Shown: positions 26,148 to 35,376, counted from the first letter of the stretch. The stretch: DNA of 64,000 bases from Spirochaeta africana DSM 8902 (GCF_000242595.2 NC_017098.1:806001-870000); one strand, 5' to 3'. Notes: generated from the sequence alone by a model not told the origin. A program made the numbers and translations.

Positions 26148-26895
26148 TACTACTGCAACACAGTCCCGACCCCGGATTGCCATTTCACAGGCAGTCAAAC
26201 GCTTTGGGCATGTGCAGGCCCTGCGCGGGGTTGATCTCGAGATACAGCCCGGCGAGGTCGTACTGGTGATCGGTCCATCCGGCAGCGGAAAGAGTACCCT
26301 GCTGCGCAGCGTGAATCGCCTGGAGCATCTTACCTCCGGGGAGATCCAGGTTGATGGAGACAGCGTTACCGCTCATCATGCGGATATCCGCAAGATTCGC
26401 GAAGAGGTTGGTATGGTGTTCCAGAACTTTAACCTGTTCCCGCATCTTTCGGTGGTCAAGAACATTATGCTGGCGCCAACCCTGGTCAAGAAAGAAAAGT
26501 CGGAGCTTGCCCTGGAAACCGCCCGCCGATTGCTGGCGCGGGTCGGGCTGGCCGACAAGGAGCGGGCCTATCCTGATCAGTTATCAGGTGGGCAACAGCA
26601 GCGAGTGGCAATCGCACGTGCCCTGGCAATGAATCCCAAGGTCATGCTGTTCGATGAGCCCACCAGCGCCCTGGACCCCGAGATGATCAAGGAGGTGCTG
26701 GATGTTATGCTTGCTCTGGCTCGTGAGGGTATGACCATGATGGTTGTTTCGCACGAAATGGGTTTCGCCCGTGCGGCAGCCGATCGGGTGGTATTCATGG
26801 ATGAGGGTATGATTATCGAGCAGGGAACCCCGGATCAGGTGTTTGGCAGTCCCCGGCATGAACGCACCAAGGCCTTTCTGCAGCATATATTATAG
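26140..26895 (+). CDS. Amino-acid ABC transporter ATP-binding protein (GlnQ/HisP type)
   Basis: A 251-residue ABC ATPase. Walker [11 protein letters not shown]-loop at [14 protein letters not shown], signature LSGGQQQR, Walker [13 protein letters not shown] and switch His in [16 protein letters not shown] are all intact. GTG start 26140 overlaps the permease stop. Third and last gene of the operon, energising uptake of the polar amino acid. Confidence 0.95.
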   Translation: MTDTTATQSRPRIAISQAVKRFGHVQALRGVDLEIQPGEVVLVIGPSGSGKSTLLRSVNRLEHLTSGEIQVDGDSVTAHHADIRKIREEVGMVFQNFNLFPHLSVVKNIMLAPTLVKKEKSELALETARRLLARVGLADKERAYPDQLSGGQQQRVAIARALAMNPKVMLFDEPTSALDPEMIKEVLDVMLALAREGMTMMVVSHEMGFARAAADRVVFMDEGMIIEQGTPDQVFGSPRHERTKAFLQHIL

Positions 26896-26911
26896 ATGTA
26901 TTAAGAAAAAT

Positions 26912-26941
26912 CTGGCAAAAATCTTTAGTCGGGACTATACT
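26912..26941 (+). promoter_or_regulatory. Promoter of the small gene at 26958
   Basis: CTGGCA (26912-26917), 18-nt spacer, TATACT (26936-26941). A short 16-nt leader contains GGGGA before the ATG. Confidence 0.4.
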
Positions 26942-26957
26942 GACTGGGGACAGCTGG

Positions 26958-27206
26958 ATGAAAGACTATTTTGCCGTAGTACAGGCAATTCGCAACGGCA
27001 CTGTATTGTACCGGATTCAGCGGCGCGATCCGCTTGATCCGGGCAGCGATTCGGTAACCTTCTGCGAGATAGCCACCCTCAACAGGATAATCCGGGACAT
27101 GGCCCGCTATCGCAGCGATAGCGGTGTACTCCCGGAGGATACCCTGGGTTCCCTGTGGTACCCGGATGGCATAGATCCCTCAACCTTTTTTTCTGACATA
27201 GAATAA
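26958..27206 (+). CDS. Small hypothetical protein (82 aa)
   Basis: An 82-residue soluble acidic protein, MKDYFAVVQAIRNGTVLYRI to FFSDIE. It has one cysteine, no membrane segment and no domain I recognise. A TATACT -10 box 16 nt upstream and GGGGA 9 nt before the ATG support expression. It stands alone between the amino-acid transporter and the CoA-disulfide reductase. Function unknown. Confidence 0.55.
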   Translation: MKDYFAVVQAIRNGTVLYRIQRRDPLDPGSDSVTFCEIATLNRIIRDMARYRSDSGVLPEDTLGSLWYPDGIDPSTFFSDIE

Positions 27207-27276
27207 CCCGCCGGTCTGCACGGACTGCTTGCTTTCTTTCTTAAAAATAGTTAAAATACTATATAAGGAGAAAACA

Positions 27277-29325
27277 ATGAAGCGAATTCTGGTAATCGGC
27301 GGTGTTGCCGCAGGTGCTACTGCCGCGGCCCGGGTGCGGCGCCTGGATGCCACTGCCGAGATCACTATTCTCGAGGCTGGCGCGGACGTCAGTTTCGCCA
27401 ACTGCGGACTGCCGTACTACATTGGCGGTGAGATCCAACACCGATCTTCCCTGTTGCTGGCCAGCCCGGAAACCTTTGATGATCAGTATCGGATTCGGGT
27501 GTATACCCATACAATTGCTGATTCCATTGACCGGCAGGAACGACGGGTTACTGTCCGTAATACCCGCACCGGTGAACAGCAGGATTTCTCCTACGATGCG
27601 CTTATTCTTGCCCAGGGAGGAAAACCGATTGTACCACCGCTGCCGGGGGTAGAGCAGGAGAATGTATTCCAGTTGTGGACCCTGTCGGACATGGATGCAA
27701 TCCAGCGCTATATCGGGGAACACCAGCCGTCATCTGCGGTAGTGGTGGGCGGCGGGTTTATCGGGTTGGAGATGGTAGAGGCTCTGGCACAGCGCGGGCT
27801 CAAGGTCAGTCTGGTCGAGATGGCTCCCCACGTCATGCCGAATCTTGTCGCCGAGATGGCTGGTTTTCTGACCAGGGAGCTTCAGGATCACGGGGTTGAA
27901 TTATATCTTGAGCGGTCGCTGCAGGCGATAGAGGGAGACACCGCAATTCTCTCGGATGGCACCCGGGTGCCGGCCGGGATGATACTGCTGTCGGTCGGGG
28001 TAAAACCGACCCTGGAGCTGGCCCGAGCCGCTGGTCTCGAGACCGGGGAGGCCGGGGGGCTGGTAGTCAATTCCCAATTACAGACCACCGATCCGCATAT
28101 CTATGCAGCCGGTGATATGGCCGAGATTGAGCATCGCGTGCTGGGGCGTCCGGTCCGGGTTCCCCTTGCTGGCCCGGCCAACCGCCAGGGGCGGATTGCT
28201 GCCGAGAACGCCCTGGGCGGCACGCGCGAGTATCGCGGTGCTCTGGGTACTTCGATTGTAAAGCTCTTTGGTGCAGTCGCTGGATCTACCGGCCTGAGCG
28301 TTCAGGCCGCCGCTGCCGCAGGCATCGCCGCCGAGGCGGTGACAGTGCATAAAACCAGTCACACTGCCTACTATCCCGGTGCAGAAAAAGTCAGTCTGCA
28401 GCTTATATTCGAGGCTGAGACCGGGAGAATTCTCGGTGGACAGGCCGCCGGACGGGTAGGGGTGGACAAGCGCCTGGACGTGGTGGCCACCGCTATAGCC
28501 GGCGGCCTTACCCTGGAAGACCTGGCCGAGCTGGACCTGGCCTATGCGCCGCCGTTCAACAGCCCCAACGGCCCGGTAAACATGGCTGCCTTCACCGCCG
28601 GGAACCACCACAGCGGCTTCAGCCCGGTCGTCCGGGCTGATCAGTTCGAGGAGTTTGTCTCCCGGCATGAACCGGTGGTAGTCGATCTGCGTGACCCGAT
28701 CAGCTACCGGCGCGCCAGCCTGGCCGGCAGTGTGAACCTGAGTCACAACCAGTTGCGTGAGCGTATGGATGAGCTGCCGCCTGAACAGACGGTGGTGGTG
28801 ATAAGCGATGACGGACAGAAAGGGCATGTTGCCCTCAGAATGCTCGCAGGTGCCGGACATACCAGGGTCTACAACCTGTCTGGCGGGTACATCTCGCTGG
28901 AGCGTCATGCCCGCGCAGCTGGATTCCGACAGCTCCAGGTGGGTCTGTTGCCGATCGAACCGGTACGAGCAGGGGCTGCCGGTGCTGCCGGTGGCTCCGG
29001 CGTGCATGCCGCCGAGGGGCACTCTGCCAGTGCTGCTGGTACGGGATCACCCGACCAGAACGCCGCCGCACAGGATGGCCCCCTGGTGGTGGATGTCCGC
29101 ACTGCCATGGAGTTCCAAATGGGTGCGTATCCCGGGGCACGACATATCGAACTGGATGAAATTCACGAACGGGTGGATGAGCTCGGGGGATCTGAACGCC
29201 ACATCGTTCTGTACTGTGCCAGTGGGGCCCGATCGGCTTACGGCGTACGCATCCTGCAGAGCCTGGGGTTTACCCGGGTCGAAAACGGCGGTGGACTGCA
29301 CGACATGATGACCAGGGAGTATTAG
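27277..29325 (+). CDS. CoA-disulfide reductase with two C-terminal rhodanese domains
   Basis: A 682-residue flavoprotein. Residues 1-445 are a pyridine nucleotide-disulfide oxidoreductase: GGVAAGATAAARVRRL (8-23), redox Cys43 in SFANCGLPYYIGG typical of CoA-disulfide and CoA-persulfide reductases, NAD(P)H site VVVGGGFIGLEMVEAL, and FAD site IYAAGDMAE. A first rhodanese domain (~465-555) has Asp in place of the catalytic Cys (VISDDGQKGH). A Gly/Ala/Ser linker follows (~570-605). A second rhodanese domain has an intact loop YCASGARS with Cys647. ATG 27277 follows AAGGAG. Likely role: reduce CoA disulfide, persulfide or polysulfide sulfur. Usual fusions carry one rhodanese domain, so the degenerate extra copy is notable. 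Confidence 0.85.
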   Translation: MKRILVIGGVAAGATAAARVRRLDATAEITILEAGADVSFANCGLPYYIGGEIQHRSSLLLASPETFDDQYRIRVYTHTIADSIDRQERRVTVRNTRTGEQQDFSYDALILAQGGKPIVPPLPGVEQENVFQLWTLSDMDAIQRYIGEHQPSSAVVVGGGFIGLEMVEALAQRGLKVSLVEMAPHVMPNLVAEMAGFLTRELQDHGVELYLERSLQAIEGDTAILSDGTRVPAGMILLSVGVKPTLELARAAGLETGEAGGLVVNSQLQTTDPHIYAAGDMAEIEHRVLGRPVRVPLAGPANRQGRIAAENALGGTREYRGALGTSIVKLFGAVAGSTGLSVQAAAAAGIAAEAVTVHKTSHTAYYPGAEKVSLQLIFEAETGRILGGQAAGRVGVDKRLDVVATAIAGGLTLEDLAELDLAYAPPFNSPNGPVNMAAFTAGNHHSGFSPVVRADQFEEFVSRHEPVVVDLRDPISYRRASLAGSVNLSHNQLRERMDELPPEQTVVVISDDGQKGHVALRMLAGAGHTRVYNLSGGYISLERHARAAGFRQLQVGLLPIEPVRAGAAGAAGGSGVHAAEGHSASAAGTGSPDQNAAAQDGPLVVDVRTAMEFQMGAYPGARHIELDEIHERVDELGGSERHIVLYCASGARSAYGVRILQSLGFTRVENGGGLHDMMTREY

Positions 29326-29360
29326 TCCAGGAGACAGGAACCGGCATACCAGCTCCTGGA
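29326..29360. terminator. Hairpin between convergent reductase and metal ATPase genes
   Basis: TCCAGGAG (29326-29333) and CTCCTGGA (29353-29360) form a perfect 8-bp stem with a 19-nt loop starting right after the reductase stop codon. No T run follows; a bidirectional terminator is likely from position only. Confidence 0.45.
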
Positions 29361-29419
29361 TATCTACTGCCGGCCGCTTCGGGGCCGACGGGCCCGAGCT
29401 CAGCCCCAGATCTGCCTGC

Positions 29420-31879
29420 TCATCCCGGCCGGCCTTCAGCGGTCGATGCCTGCCGGCGCCGTTTGTACATGAGCAGGCGCACCCCGTTCAGCGACACCAG
29501 AACGGTACCGCCTTCATGCCCGACAACCGCCAGCGGCAGCGGCAGGTCTATGGTATAAATACCGACGACCATCAACAGGATCAGCCCCAGGGCAACCGAT
29601 ATGTTGGTTATCAGGGTTCGTCTGGTCTGACGACTGAGGGCGATCAGGTAGGGAATCTTCTGCAGATCATCCGACAAAAGCACGATATCCGCAGTCTCGA
29701 GCGCGACATCGGTGCCTGCGGCACCCATAGCGATCCCCAGACGTGCGCCAGCCAGGGCGGGGGCGTCGTTCACCCCGTCACCAATCATTGCCGTGGGGCC
29801 GTACTCAGCCTCGATCCGGCGGATTGCATCCAGCTTGTGCTCAGGCAACAGTTCAGGGAACACCGTGTCGATACCTGCCTCGGCGGCAATTGCTTCAGCA
29901 GCTGCCTGATTGTCGCCGGTCAGCATTACTACATGCTCGATACCGTTGTCCTTCAGGTCCCGGATTATCTCGCGTACCCCCGGCCGGAGGTTGTCCATCA
30001 GGGTTATCAGACCCAGAATCCGCTGCTGATTGCCGGCTTCTACCAGAATGATTACGGTTTTGGTTTCCCGCTGCAGCTGGAGAACCCGGCTGCGTACATC
30101 CTCAAGCTGCGGGGTGTCCGCGGGCAGCTGGTCCAGCAGCGATGGACTGCCCAGCAGCAGCTCTCTGCCATCAACACTGCCGCGTACGCCTACCCCGGAC
30201 TCGCTGCGGAACTGTTGCGGTCGGGAGAAGCTGATGCCACGCTTGTTGGCTGCCGCCAGCACCGCCTGGGCAATAACATGCTCGCTCTTGCTCTCCAGGG
30301 CTGCGGCTGCACTCAGCAGTTCGGACTCATCCTGCCCCTGCAACGGCAGGATATCGGTTACGCGCGGTTTGCCCTCGGTAAGGGTGCCGGTCTTGTCAAA
30401 GGCGACCGCCTTGATAATCCCGGCCTGTTCGACATGCACCCCACCTTTAAAGAGTATCCCGCGACGAGCCCCGTTTCCGATTGAGGAAAGAATCGAAGCC
30501 GGGGTACTGATGATCAGCGCACAGGGGCTGGCCGCCACCATCAGAGTGATCGCCCGGTAGATGCTCAGCTCCCAGTCTGTCTGTAGTAGCAGCGGCGGGA
30601 GCAGACCGGCGGCAATAGTAATCCCGATAACTACCCAGGCATAGTATTGCTCGAACCGGTCCAGGAAGCGCTCGGTTTTGGCCTGCTGCTCGCGGGCCTG
30701 TTCCACCAGGGTGATCACCCGCGCGATGGTGGAGTCGCTGCTGGTTTTGGTGACCCGCAGCACGAACTCCCCGTCCTGGTTGATGGTACCAGCCAGGACC
30801 TCGGCTCCCTCGGTTTTTTCGACTGGCAGTGACTCTCCGGTAATACTGGACTGATCAATGCTGCTGGCGCCGCGGACGATTACCCCGTCCAGGGGAATCC
30901 GACTTCCCGGCTTTACCTGCACCAGGGTGTCGATGCTGATCTTTTCGACAGGTACCAGATTCCCGTGCTGACTGTCCGGTGCATCAACCACCAACGCCGT
31001 GTCCGGTCGCAAACGCGATAGTGCCTTGATAGCGCTGCGCGTGCGATCCAGAGCAAAATCCTGCAGCACATTCGAGAGCGAGAACAGGAACAGCAGCAAT
31101 GCACCCTCGAACGGGGCTCCTACACCCGCAGCCCCCAGCGCTGCCAGTACCATTAACAGATCGATATCGACCCGTTTGGCCTGCAGACTGTCGATGCTGG
31201 CACGAACCCCGAAGTACCCCCCGAACAGATATGCCAGTCCATAGAACACCCAGACCGCAGGACCTGGCAACACCCGCTCGGCAACCGCACCGGCAATCAT
31301 ACCGCACAGTGTCAACACTACGAACACGGGTTCCCAGGGGATCGATTTCAGCCGATGGTGCTGCTGTACTTCTTCTGCCGAGGGGGTTCCCAGGCGCAGT
31401 CGTCGGTGCAGCCACGGGCTGCGCTGTGCATCAGTCTCTGTACCAGCTGCAGCATCATTCGCTGCACCGCTGCCGTCGTGAATCCGGAAGATTCCACGCG
31501 AGAAATCGACTGCTTCATCGTTCAGTACCTCCAATGCACCGCAGTCCTCGCGGCGGCAGTCAACGGACTCATTGGCAGCGTCTGCTTTCTGCCGCAGCTG
31601 ATCAAGGCAGATGCCGCATCCTTTCCGGAAACGGGTCTGTTCACGGTCGCGACAGGTAGCCGATCGTTCTTCCAGATGGTGTGCCAGTTGGCTGACAGTC
31701 TGCTCGAATGCCGGTGCCCCCTCGAGTTCGCGATCGTAGACTATTTCGAGTTCGCGCTCACTGGTATTCCAGATTACCTGGTGCAGGCCGGCCTCCTGCT
31801 GAACCGCGCGATAGATGGTAATCACACAGCAACGGCTGTGCGATTCTGCAGGACAGGACAACGTGGTGGGGGTTTTCAT
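29420..31879 (-). CDS. P1B-4-type metal-exporting ATPase (PfeT/CoaT-like)
   Basis: An 819-residue heavy-metal P-type ATPase of the inner membrane. The cytosolic N-terminus (1-165) is Cys/His-rich (SHSRCC, GCGIC, CRREDC) without a classic GMTCxxC site. About eight membrane helices follow, with TGES actuator loop (SSITGESLP), SPC membrane motif at 451-453 instead of CPC, phosphorylated Asp495 in DKTGT, hinge GDGVND, and HEGGT at 788-792 in the last helices. SPC plus HEGGT is the P1B-4 signature, known for Co2+, Fe2+ and Zn2+ efflux. ATG 31879 has GGAGGAAGA upstream and overlaps the Fur-family stop as ATGA, so regulator and pump are one unit. Fe2+ efflux is favoured by the PerR-like partner. Confidence 0.88.
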   Translation of the reverse strand: MKTPTTLSCPAESHSRCCVITIYRAVQQEAGLHQVIWNTSERELEIVYDRELEGAPAFEQTVSQLAHHLEERSATCRDREQTRFRKGCGICLDQLRQKADAANESVDCRREDCGALEVLNDEAVDFSRGIFRIHDGSGAANDAAAGTETDAQRSPWLHRRLRLGTPSAEEVQQHHRLKSIPWEPVFVVLTLCGMIAGAVAERVLPGPAVWVFYGLAYLFGGYFGVRASIDSLQAKRVDIDLLMVLAALGAAGVGAPFEGALLLFLFSLSNVLQDFALDRTRSAIKALSRLRPDTALVVDAPDSQHGNLVPVEKISIDTLVQVKPGSRIPLDGVIVRGASSIDQSSITGESLPVEKTEGAEVLAGTINQDGEFVLRVTKTSSDSTIARVITLVEQAREQQAKTERFLDRFEQYYAWVVIGITIAAGLLPPLLLQTDWELSIYRAITLMVAASPCALIISTPASILSSIGNGARRGILFKGGVHVEQAGIIKAVAFDKTGTLTEGKPRVTDILPLQGQDESELLSAAAALESKSEHVIAQAVLAAANKRGISFSRPQQFRSESGVGVRGSVDGRELLLGSPSLLDQLPADTPQLEDVRSRVLQLQRETKTVIILVEAGNQQRILGLITLMDNLRPGVREIIRDLKDNGIEHVVMLTGDNQAAAEAIAAEAGIDTVFPELLPEHKLDAIRRIEAEYGPTAMIGDGVNDAPALAGARLGIAMGAAGTDVALETADIVLLSDDLQKIPYLIALSRQTRRTLITNISVALGLILLMVVGIYTIDLPLPLAVVGHEGGTVLVSLNGVRLLMYKRRRQASTAEGRPG

Positions 31880-32373
31880 TCTTCCTCCGTAGGCGAGCTG
31901 GTTATCGCCTGCTGGCCGGCGATAGCCGGGTTCCAGCGACATGCGCGGGGATCACTGTGTTCAAGGCATTCGCTGTAGTACACAACCCGCCCGCTCAGTA
32001 CCTTCGATCCAATCGCCTCCTGTACCTCCCGCTCGAGTTCACGTATCGCGCTGCTCTCCAGATCGCAGATGCGGTGACAGGTCAGGCAGGCAAGATTGAT
32101 GTGGGGATCGGTGTTGACCTCAAAATGGATGGTGTCATCACCGGCGCTGCCGAGGCTGGTTATGGCACCCAGCTTGAGCAGTGTGTCCAGGGTCTGGTAT
32201 ACCGTGGTCAAACTCAAGGACGGGTAGATCTGCTTGACCTGATCGTATAGTGACTGGGCGGTCGGATGATCAAACCGCTGGCTCAATGCCTCGCAAATCG
32301 CCATACGCTGCGGGGTCATTCGCAGCCCGGCCTGCTTCAGGGCAGCGGGTAACCCGGACTTTGTTCTGTGCAT
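31876..32373 (-). CDS. Fur-family regulator, PerR-like
   Basis: A 165-residue metal-dependent repressor. Winged helix 1-85 (RMTPQRMAICEAL, HPTAQSLYDQVKQIYPSLSLTTVYQTLDTL). The metal/dimer domain has a FEVNTDPHINLACLTCHRICDLE stretch containing one CxxC and a DPRAC tail cysteine. The pattern H-F-x5-PHxN fits PerR/Fur sensory sites, and the family's peroxide sensing through His oxidation is possible but not provable here. ATG 32373 follows AAAGGAGG. It is co-translated with the P1B-4 ATPase, so it presumably senses Fe2+ or peroxide and releases the pump operon. The C-terminus is longer than usual and acidic (SSPTEEE). Confidence 0.85.
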   Translation of the reverse strand: MHRTKSGLPAALKQAGLRMTPQRMAICEALSQRFDHPTAQSLYDQVKQIYPSLSLTTVYQTLDTLLKLGAITSLGSAGDDTIHFEVNTDPHINLACLTCHRICDLESSAIRELEREVQEAIGSKVLSGRVVYYSECLEHSDPRACRWNPAIAGQQAITSSPTEEE

Positions 32374-32457
32374 ACGGCCTCCTTTCTATGAATTGATACC
32401 TACATAGTAATGATTTCAACAAAGTAATGGATATAGCAAAAAGATGCAACCACATCA

Positions 32458-32487
32458 TTGGACAGTCATCTCAGCGCGGGGTATGCT
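32458..32487 (+). promoter_or_regulatory. Leaderless-type promoter of the diguanylate cyclase at 32494
   Basis: TTGGAC (32458-32463), 18-nt spacer, TATGCT (32482-32487), 6 nt, then ATG 32494. Confidence 0.6.
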
Positions 32488-32493
32488 TAAGGT

Positions 32494-33603
32494 ATGGACA
32501 ATGATGAGGGTTCGGTGGGCCACAGTTTCTGGAAACCGCTGCGGCTGCGCGAAAATGAGCGGGCAGACTTCTCGCAGATGCTTGCGCCGCAGAACAGCTC
32601 ACGTACAGCGGTTGTAGGTGCTATCCTCTGGGCATTTGCCGCGCTTGCGGCTGTTTTGGAGTTGTTCAGCCTCCTGTCTGGTCACATCGTATTCTATCTG
32701 ATTCAGTTGATGGTAATGACCTTCGGCTTAACCCTGATCTTCATTGCACAACGATCCCGGATGGAAATTCCCAGTCGGTTTGGGGAGTATATTGTGATTA
32801 CAGCGGCAATAGTCTGGATGTATTTTGCCGTTCGTGAGCGTGTCGAGGTTGGCTACGGTCTCTCTGAGTTTGTAATCGGGGTGCTTGCGCTGGCCATGCT
32901 GCGCAACATGCGACCCTATCATGCGACCGCAGCATTTTTGCTGCTGTCTGCTGGCTACGCTGGAGTGTTATATCATGCGGGCTATCTCGAGCTGCAGCCC
33001 TGGATGAATGGACTGCTGTTCTGCATCTTTGCGATCCTGCTCTCCTGGAACAGCTATAACGCCAAGGTACACGAGTTCCGCAGCCAGCAGCTGGCGGTAC
33101 GGCTGGCTGGAAACAATCGTGTTCTGCAAGCCCTGGCGATGCAGGACCCCCTCACCAAACTCCCGAATCGCCGCTACTTTGACTCGGTCCTGGAACGCTG
33201 GCAATGCGAACCCGACGGGTGCGTTGAGGCAAATACCCTGATCCTGGCAGATATTGACCGGTTCAAGGAGTATAACGATGCCCATGGTCATCCGGAAGGG
33301 GATCGCTGCCTGCAGCAGGTGGCCCATGCCCTGAGCCAGGCAATCCGCCACGAAGGGGCGGTGTGTCGACTGGGTGGTGAGGAGTTTGCGGTCATTCTGG
33401 AAGGGGTAACCGCAGCCGAGGCCGGGATAGCTGCCGAGCGACTGCGACGCGAGGTTGCACTGCGTACCCCGATTACCATGTCGTTTGGCCTGGCCGAGAT
33501 GCACCCGGGGGATCGTGATTACCAGGATATCTATCAGCGGGCCGATGCTGCCCTGTATCGGGCAAAACAGGCTGGTCGCGACCGGGTAATGCTGGATAAC
33601 TGA
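32494..33603 (+). CDS. Membrane diguanylate cyclase
   Basis: A 369-residue inner-membrane protein. About six hydrophobic helices (~40-185) form a sensor with almost no periplasmic loops. A short linker leads to a GGDEF domain (~215-369) with DPLTKLPNRRYFD, ADIDRFKEYND and active GGEEF. The residues where an I-site RxxD would sit read RHEG, so product inhibition may be weak. The start is fixed by a promoter 6 nt upstream and there is no Shine-Dalgarno. It is divergent from the perR-like operon and convergent with the VTT protein gene. It makes c-di-GMP; the signal is unknown. Confidence 0.9.
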   Translation: MDNDEGSVGHSFWKPLRLRENERADFSQMLAPQNSSRTAVVGAILWAFAALAAVLELFSLLSGHIVFYLIQLMVMTFGLTLIFIAQRSRMEIPSRFGEYIVITAAIVWMYFAVRERVEVGYGLSEFVIGVLALAMLRNMRPYHATAAFLLLSAGYAGVLYHAGYLELQPWMNGLLFCIFAILLSWNSYNAKVHEFRSQQLAVRLAGNNRVLQALAMQDPLTKLPNRRYFDSVLERWQCEPDGCVEANTLILADIDRFKEYNDAHGHPEGDRCLQQVAHALSQAIRHEGAVCRLGGEEFAVILEGVTAAEAGIAAERLRREVALRTPITMSFGLAEMHPGDRDYQDIYQRADAALYRAKQAGRDRVMLDN

Positions 33604-33639
33604 GCACCATGCCCCTGTTTTACCGGCGAAAATCCCCAA

Positions 33640-34362
33640 TCATCCCAGCAGCAGCATCCCCTCCCGCAGCAGATAAAAGGTTACCACCATGCGCGGAATC
33701 CGGAACAAGGCTCCCAGAATATAGCGAGACAGTCGCACATGCAGCGCGCCAGCCAGCCATGATATGGTGGAAAACGGCAGCGGCAGGGCTGCCGCCGCTG
33801 CTACCGCCCACATGCCGTGGCGCTCAATCAATCGGATATGCCGTTGCTCCCAGGACTGCATTCGCCTGGAAATTACGGGTATCCTGATCAGTGTCCGGCC
33901 GACGCCGTAGCCCGCGATACCAGCCAGAATCGAAGCCCCGCTTATCACGATCAACAGGGAACCTGCCGGCCACTGCAGAACGAAAGGCATGAGTAAATCC
34001 GTGCTTGCCGGCAGTATCAGGGTATCAACCACGAATACATACAGCCCGACACCCCATAAGCCTACATGTTCTGCCAACATCGAACCGATGCTCTCGACAT
34101 GCGCTGCCAGCGGTACCAGGGCAGAGTAGAAAAACAGCAGCAGCCCCGCTGCCGCCAGGGCACCCTTCAGTACCGCCGGGCCGTCAATCGCCGGCAAACC
34201 GGGAATGCTGCCCACGCCGGGCGATGTACGGGGAACCCGACAGGCTGCAGACACCAGCGTCTGCCCATGTATGTCCGAGGTTACCGGCCGGCCATCGGCC
34301 AGTACGGCGGTCGGTACTGGAAATATCCCGGAGGCCGCGAACCTCTGTCGTAATGAACTCAT
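33640..34362 (-). CDS. VTT/DedA-like membrane protein
   Basis: A 240-residue membrane protein with a ~65-residue hydrophilic N-terminal extension, then about four to five hydrophobic segments. The VTT (SNARE-associated) pattern is visible as GVGLYVFVVDTLILPASTDLLMP, GIAGYGVGRTLIR, and ERHGMWAVAAAAALPLPFSTISWLAGALHVRLSRYILGALFRIPRMVV. Family members are proposed lipid scramblases or transporters affecting envelope homeostasis. The N-terminal extension lacks similarity I recognise, so the true start could lie further in. It overlaps nothing and converges on the diguanylate cyclase. Confidence 0.75.
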   Translation of the reverse strand: MSSLRQRFAASGIFPVPTAVLADGRPVTSDIHGQTLVSAACRVPRTSPGVGSIPGLPAIDGPAVLKGALAAAGLLLFFYSALVPLAAHVESIGSMLAEHVGLWGVGLYVFVVDTLILPASTDLLMPFVLQWPAGSLLIVISGASILAGIAGYGVGRTLIRIPVISRRMQSWEQRHIRLIERHGMWAVAAAAALPLPFSTISWLAGALHVRLSRYILGALFRIPRMVVTFYLLREGMLLLG

Positions 34363-34408
34363 ACTGCTACCATCGCCCCTGTCCTGTTAGGACACCATGA
34401 GAAATATA

Positions 34409-34432
34409 TGAGAAATCCGTAAGCGGATCTCA
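34409..34432 (-). terminator. Hairpin downstream of the NlpC/P60-like gene
   Basis: TGAG..ATCCG (34409-34419) pairs with CGGATCTCA (34424-34432) through a 9-bp stem with a 2-nt bulge and TAAG loop. It lies between the two minus-strand genes; a stem without a strong T tract. Confidence 0.35.
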
Positions 34433-34491
34433 TTCTCATAAACATACAATCCTGACCGGCGTATCATCGTGCCCACACATCCGCCCGCGTT

Positions 34492-35169
34492 TCACAGCCC
34501 CAGCCGCGGCGCCTGCCCCGCCGAGTTGAACAGCTCCCCGGCCAGTCGTCGTTCGTAGGGCGGTGCCTGCCGGGAACGCAGAAAGCTGTTGGCAATCCCG
34601 CCCCCGGCTGCATCCGGCCGTCGATGCACCGACGGCTTGGCCAGATTCATGTGCTCCACCACCACCCCGCGGGCATAGTTGTGATGGATGTAGCGTACAT
34701 CCCCGTTCTCCGCCACGTCTATCACCATCCCCACATGGGTCAGCTCGTCGTCGGGCCGCCCGCTGCCGTTACGGTCGTAGGTATTGTCCCAGAAAATCAG
34801 GTCACCTGGCTGCAGATCGACCCCCTCGCTCCCGGTGTGCAGCAGCCGCTGATCCCCCAGATACGCATGCAGCCGCTCAACCCGACTGCCCTGGTAGCGC
34901 GATAACCCCGCCGACAGATCTATCCCTGCCTCGCGATACACCGCCTTGATAATCACCGTGCAGTCGATCGCCTGCGCCCTCCCGGCAACCACCAGCTCCC
35001 GCGCACCCTCAAGACGCAGCGCCGCCGCCACCAGCTGCTCCCGCAGTGCCTGCTCACGCGCCGGACGCGCCAGCACCTCGCGGTATCCCGCCATCGAGTT
35101 GTCCACCGAAACGCACGAAAACACCAGCAGCGTCGTCATCAGCAGGGTTGTCGGCAGATTATAGCGCAT
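34492..35169 (-). CDS. NlpC/P60-like peptidase lipoprotein
   Basis: A 225-residue exported protein. Signal sequence 1-18 with lipobox LVFSC, so Cys19 is probably lipidated. The papain-like fold is marked by the nucleophile in AIDCTVIIKAVYREAG (Cys69 region), GDLIFWDN, and the His in LTHVGMVIDV. A second basic segment (RYIHHNYARGVVVEHMN) completes the fold. It probably cleaves peptidoglycan stem peptides in the periplasm. ATG 35169 has GGAGGCTGC upstream. Transcribed alone on the minus strand. NlpC/P60 versus another amidase clan was not resolved. Confidence 0.75.
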   Translation of the reverse strand: MRYNLPTTLLMTTLLVFSCVSVDNSMAGYREVLARPAREQALREQLVAAALRLEGARELVVAGRAQAIDCTVIIKAVYREAGIDLSAGLSRYQGSRVERLHAYLGDQRLLHTGSEGVDLQPGDLIFWDNTYDRNGSGRPDDELTHVGMVIDVAENGDVRYIHHNYARGVVVEHMNLAKPSVHRRPDAAGGGIANSFLRSRQAPPYERRLAGELFNSAGQAPRLGL

Positions 35170-35255
35170 GCAGCCTCCGCACCCATCATAGCCCGAACCG
35201 GCCTGCTAATCCAGGGTAATTATCTCTGGAATACCCGGTGACTCGTTGTCGACTG

Positions 35256-35365
35256 GCCGGGCGCTCGCGCGCTCCCCCGGGCAGCGCCCGGCTTCGCTCT
35301 GCCGCTGCGTCAAACCATCCCCAGTGCTGCCGGTATCGCTGATGGCCGGCAGCGGGGCTGCCGGC
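35256..35365. other. Intergenic hairpins between the NlpC-like and rlmG-like genes
   Basis: Two perfect inverted repeats: GCCGGGCGCT (35256-35265) with AGCGCCCGGC (35283-35292), and GCCGGCAGC (35345-35353) with GCTGCCGGC (35357-35365). The second sits just past the stop of the minus-strand methyltransferase and may terminate it. No other feature is visible in this ~200-bp gap. Confidence 0.45.
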
Positions 35366-35376
35366 TGCCGGGCTGC

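Noticed and set aside
29420-31879. Zn/Cd-type ATPase (ZntA/CadA)
   Set aside because: Those have CPC in the membrane; this protein has SPC plus HEGGT, the P1B-4 signature.
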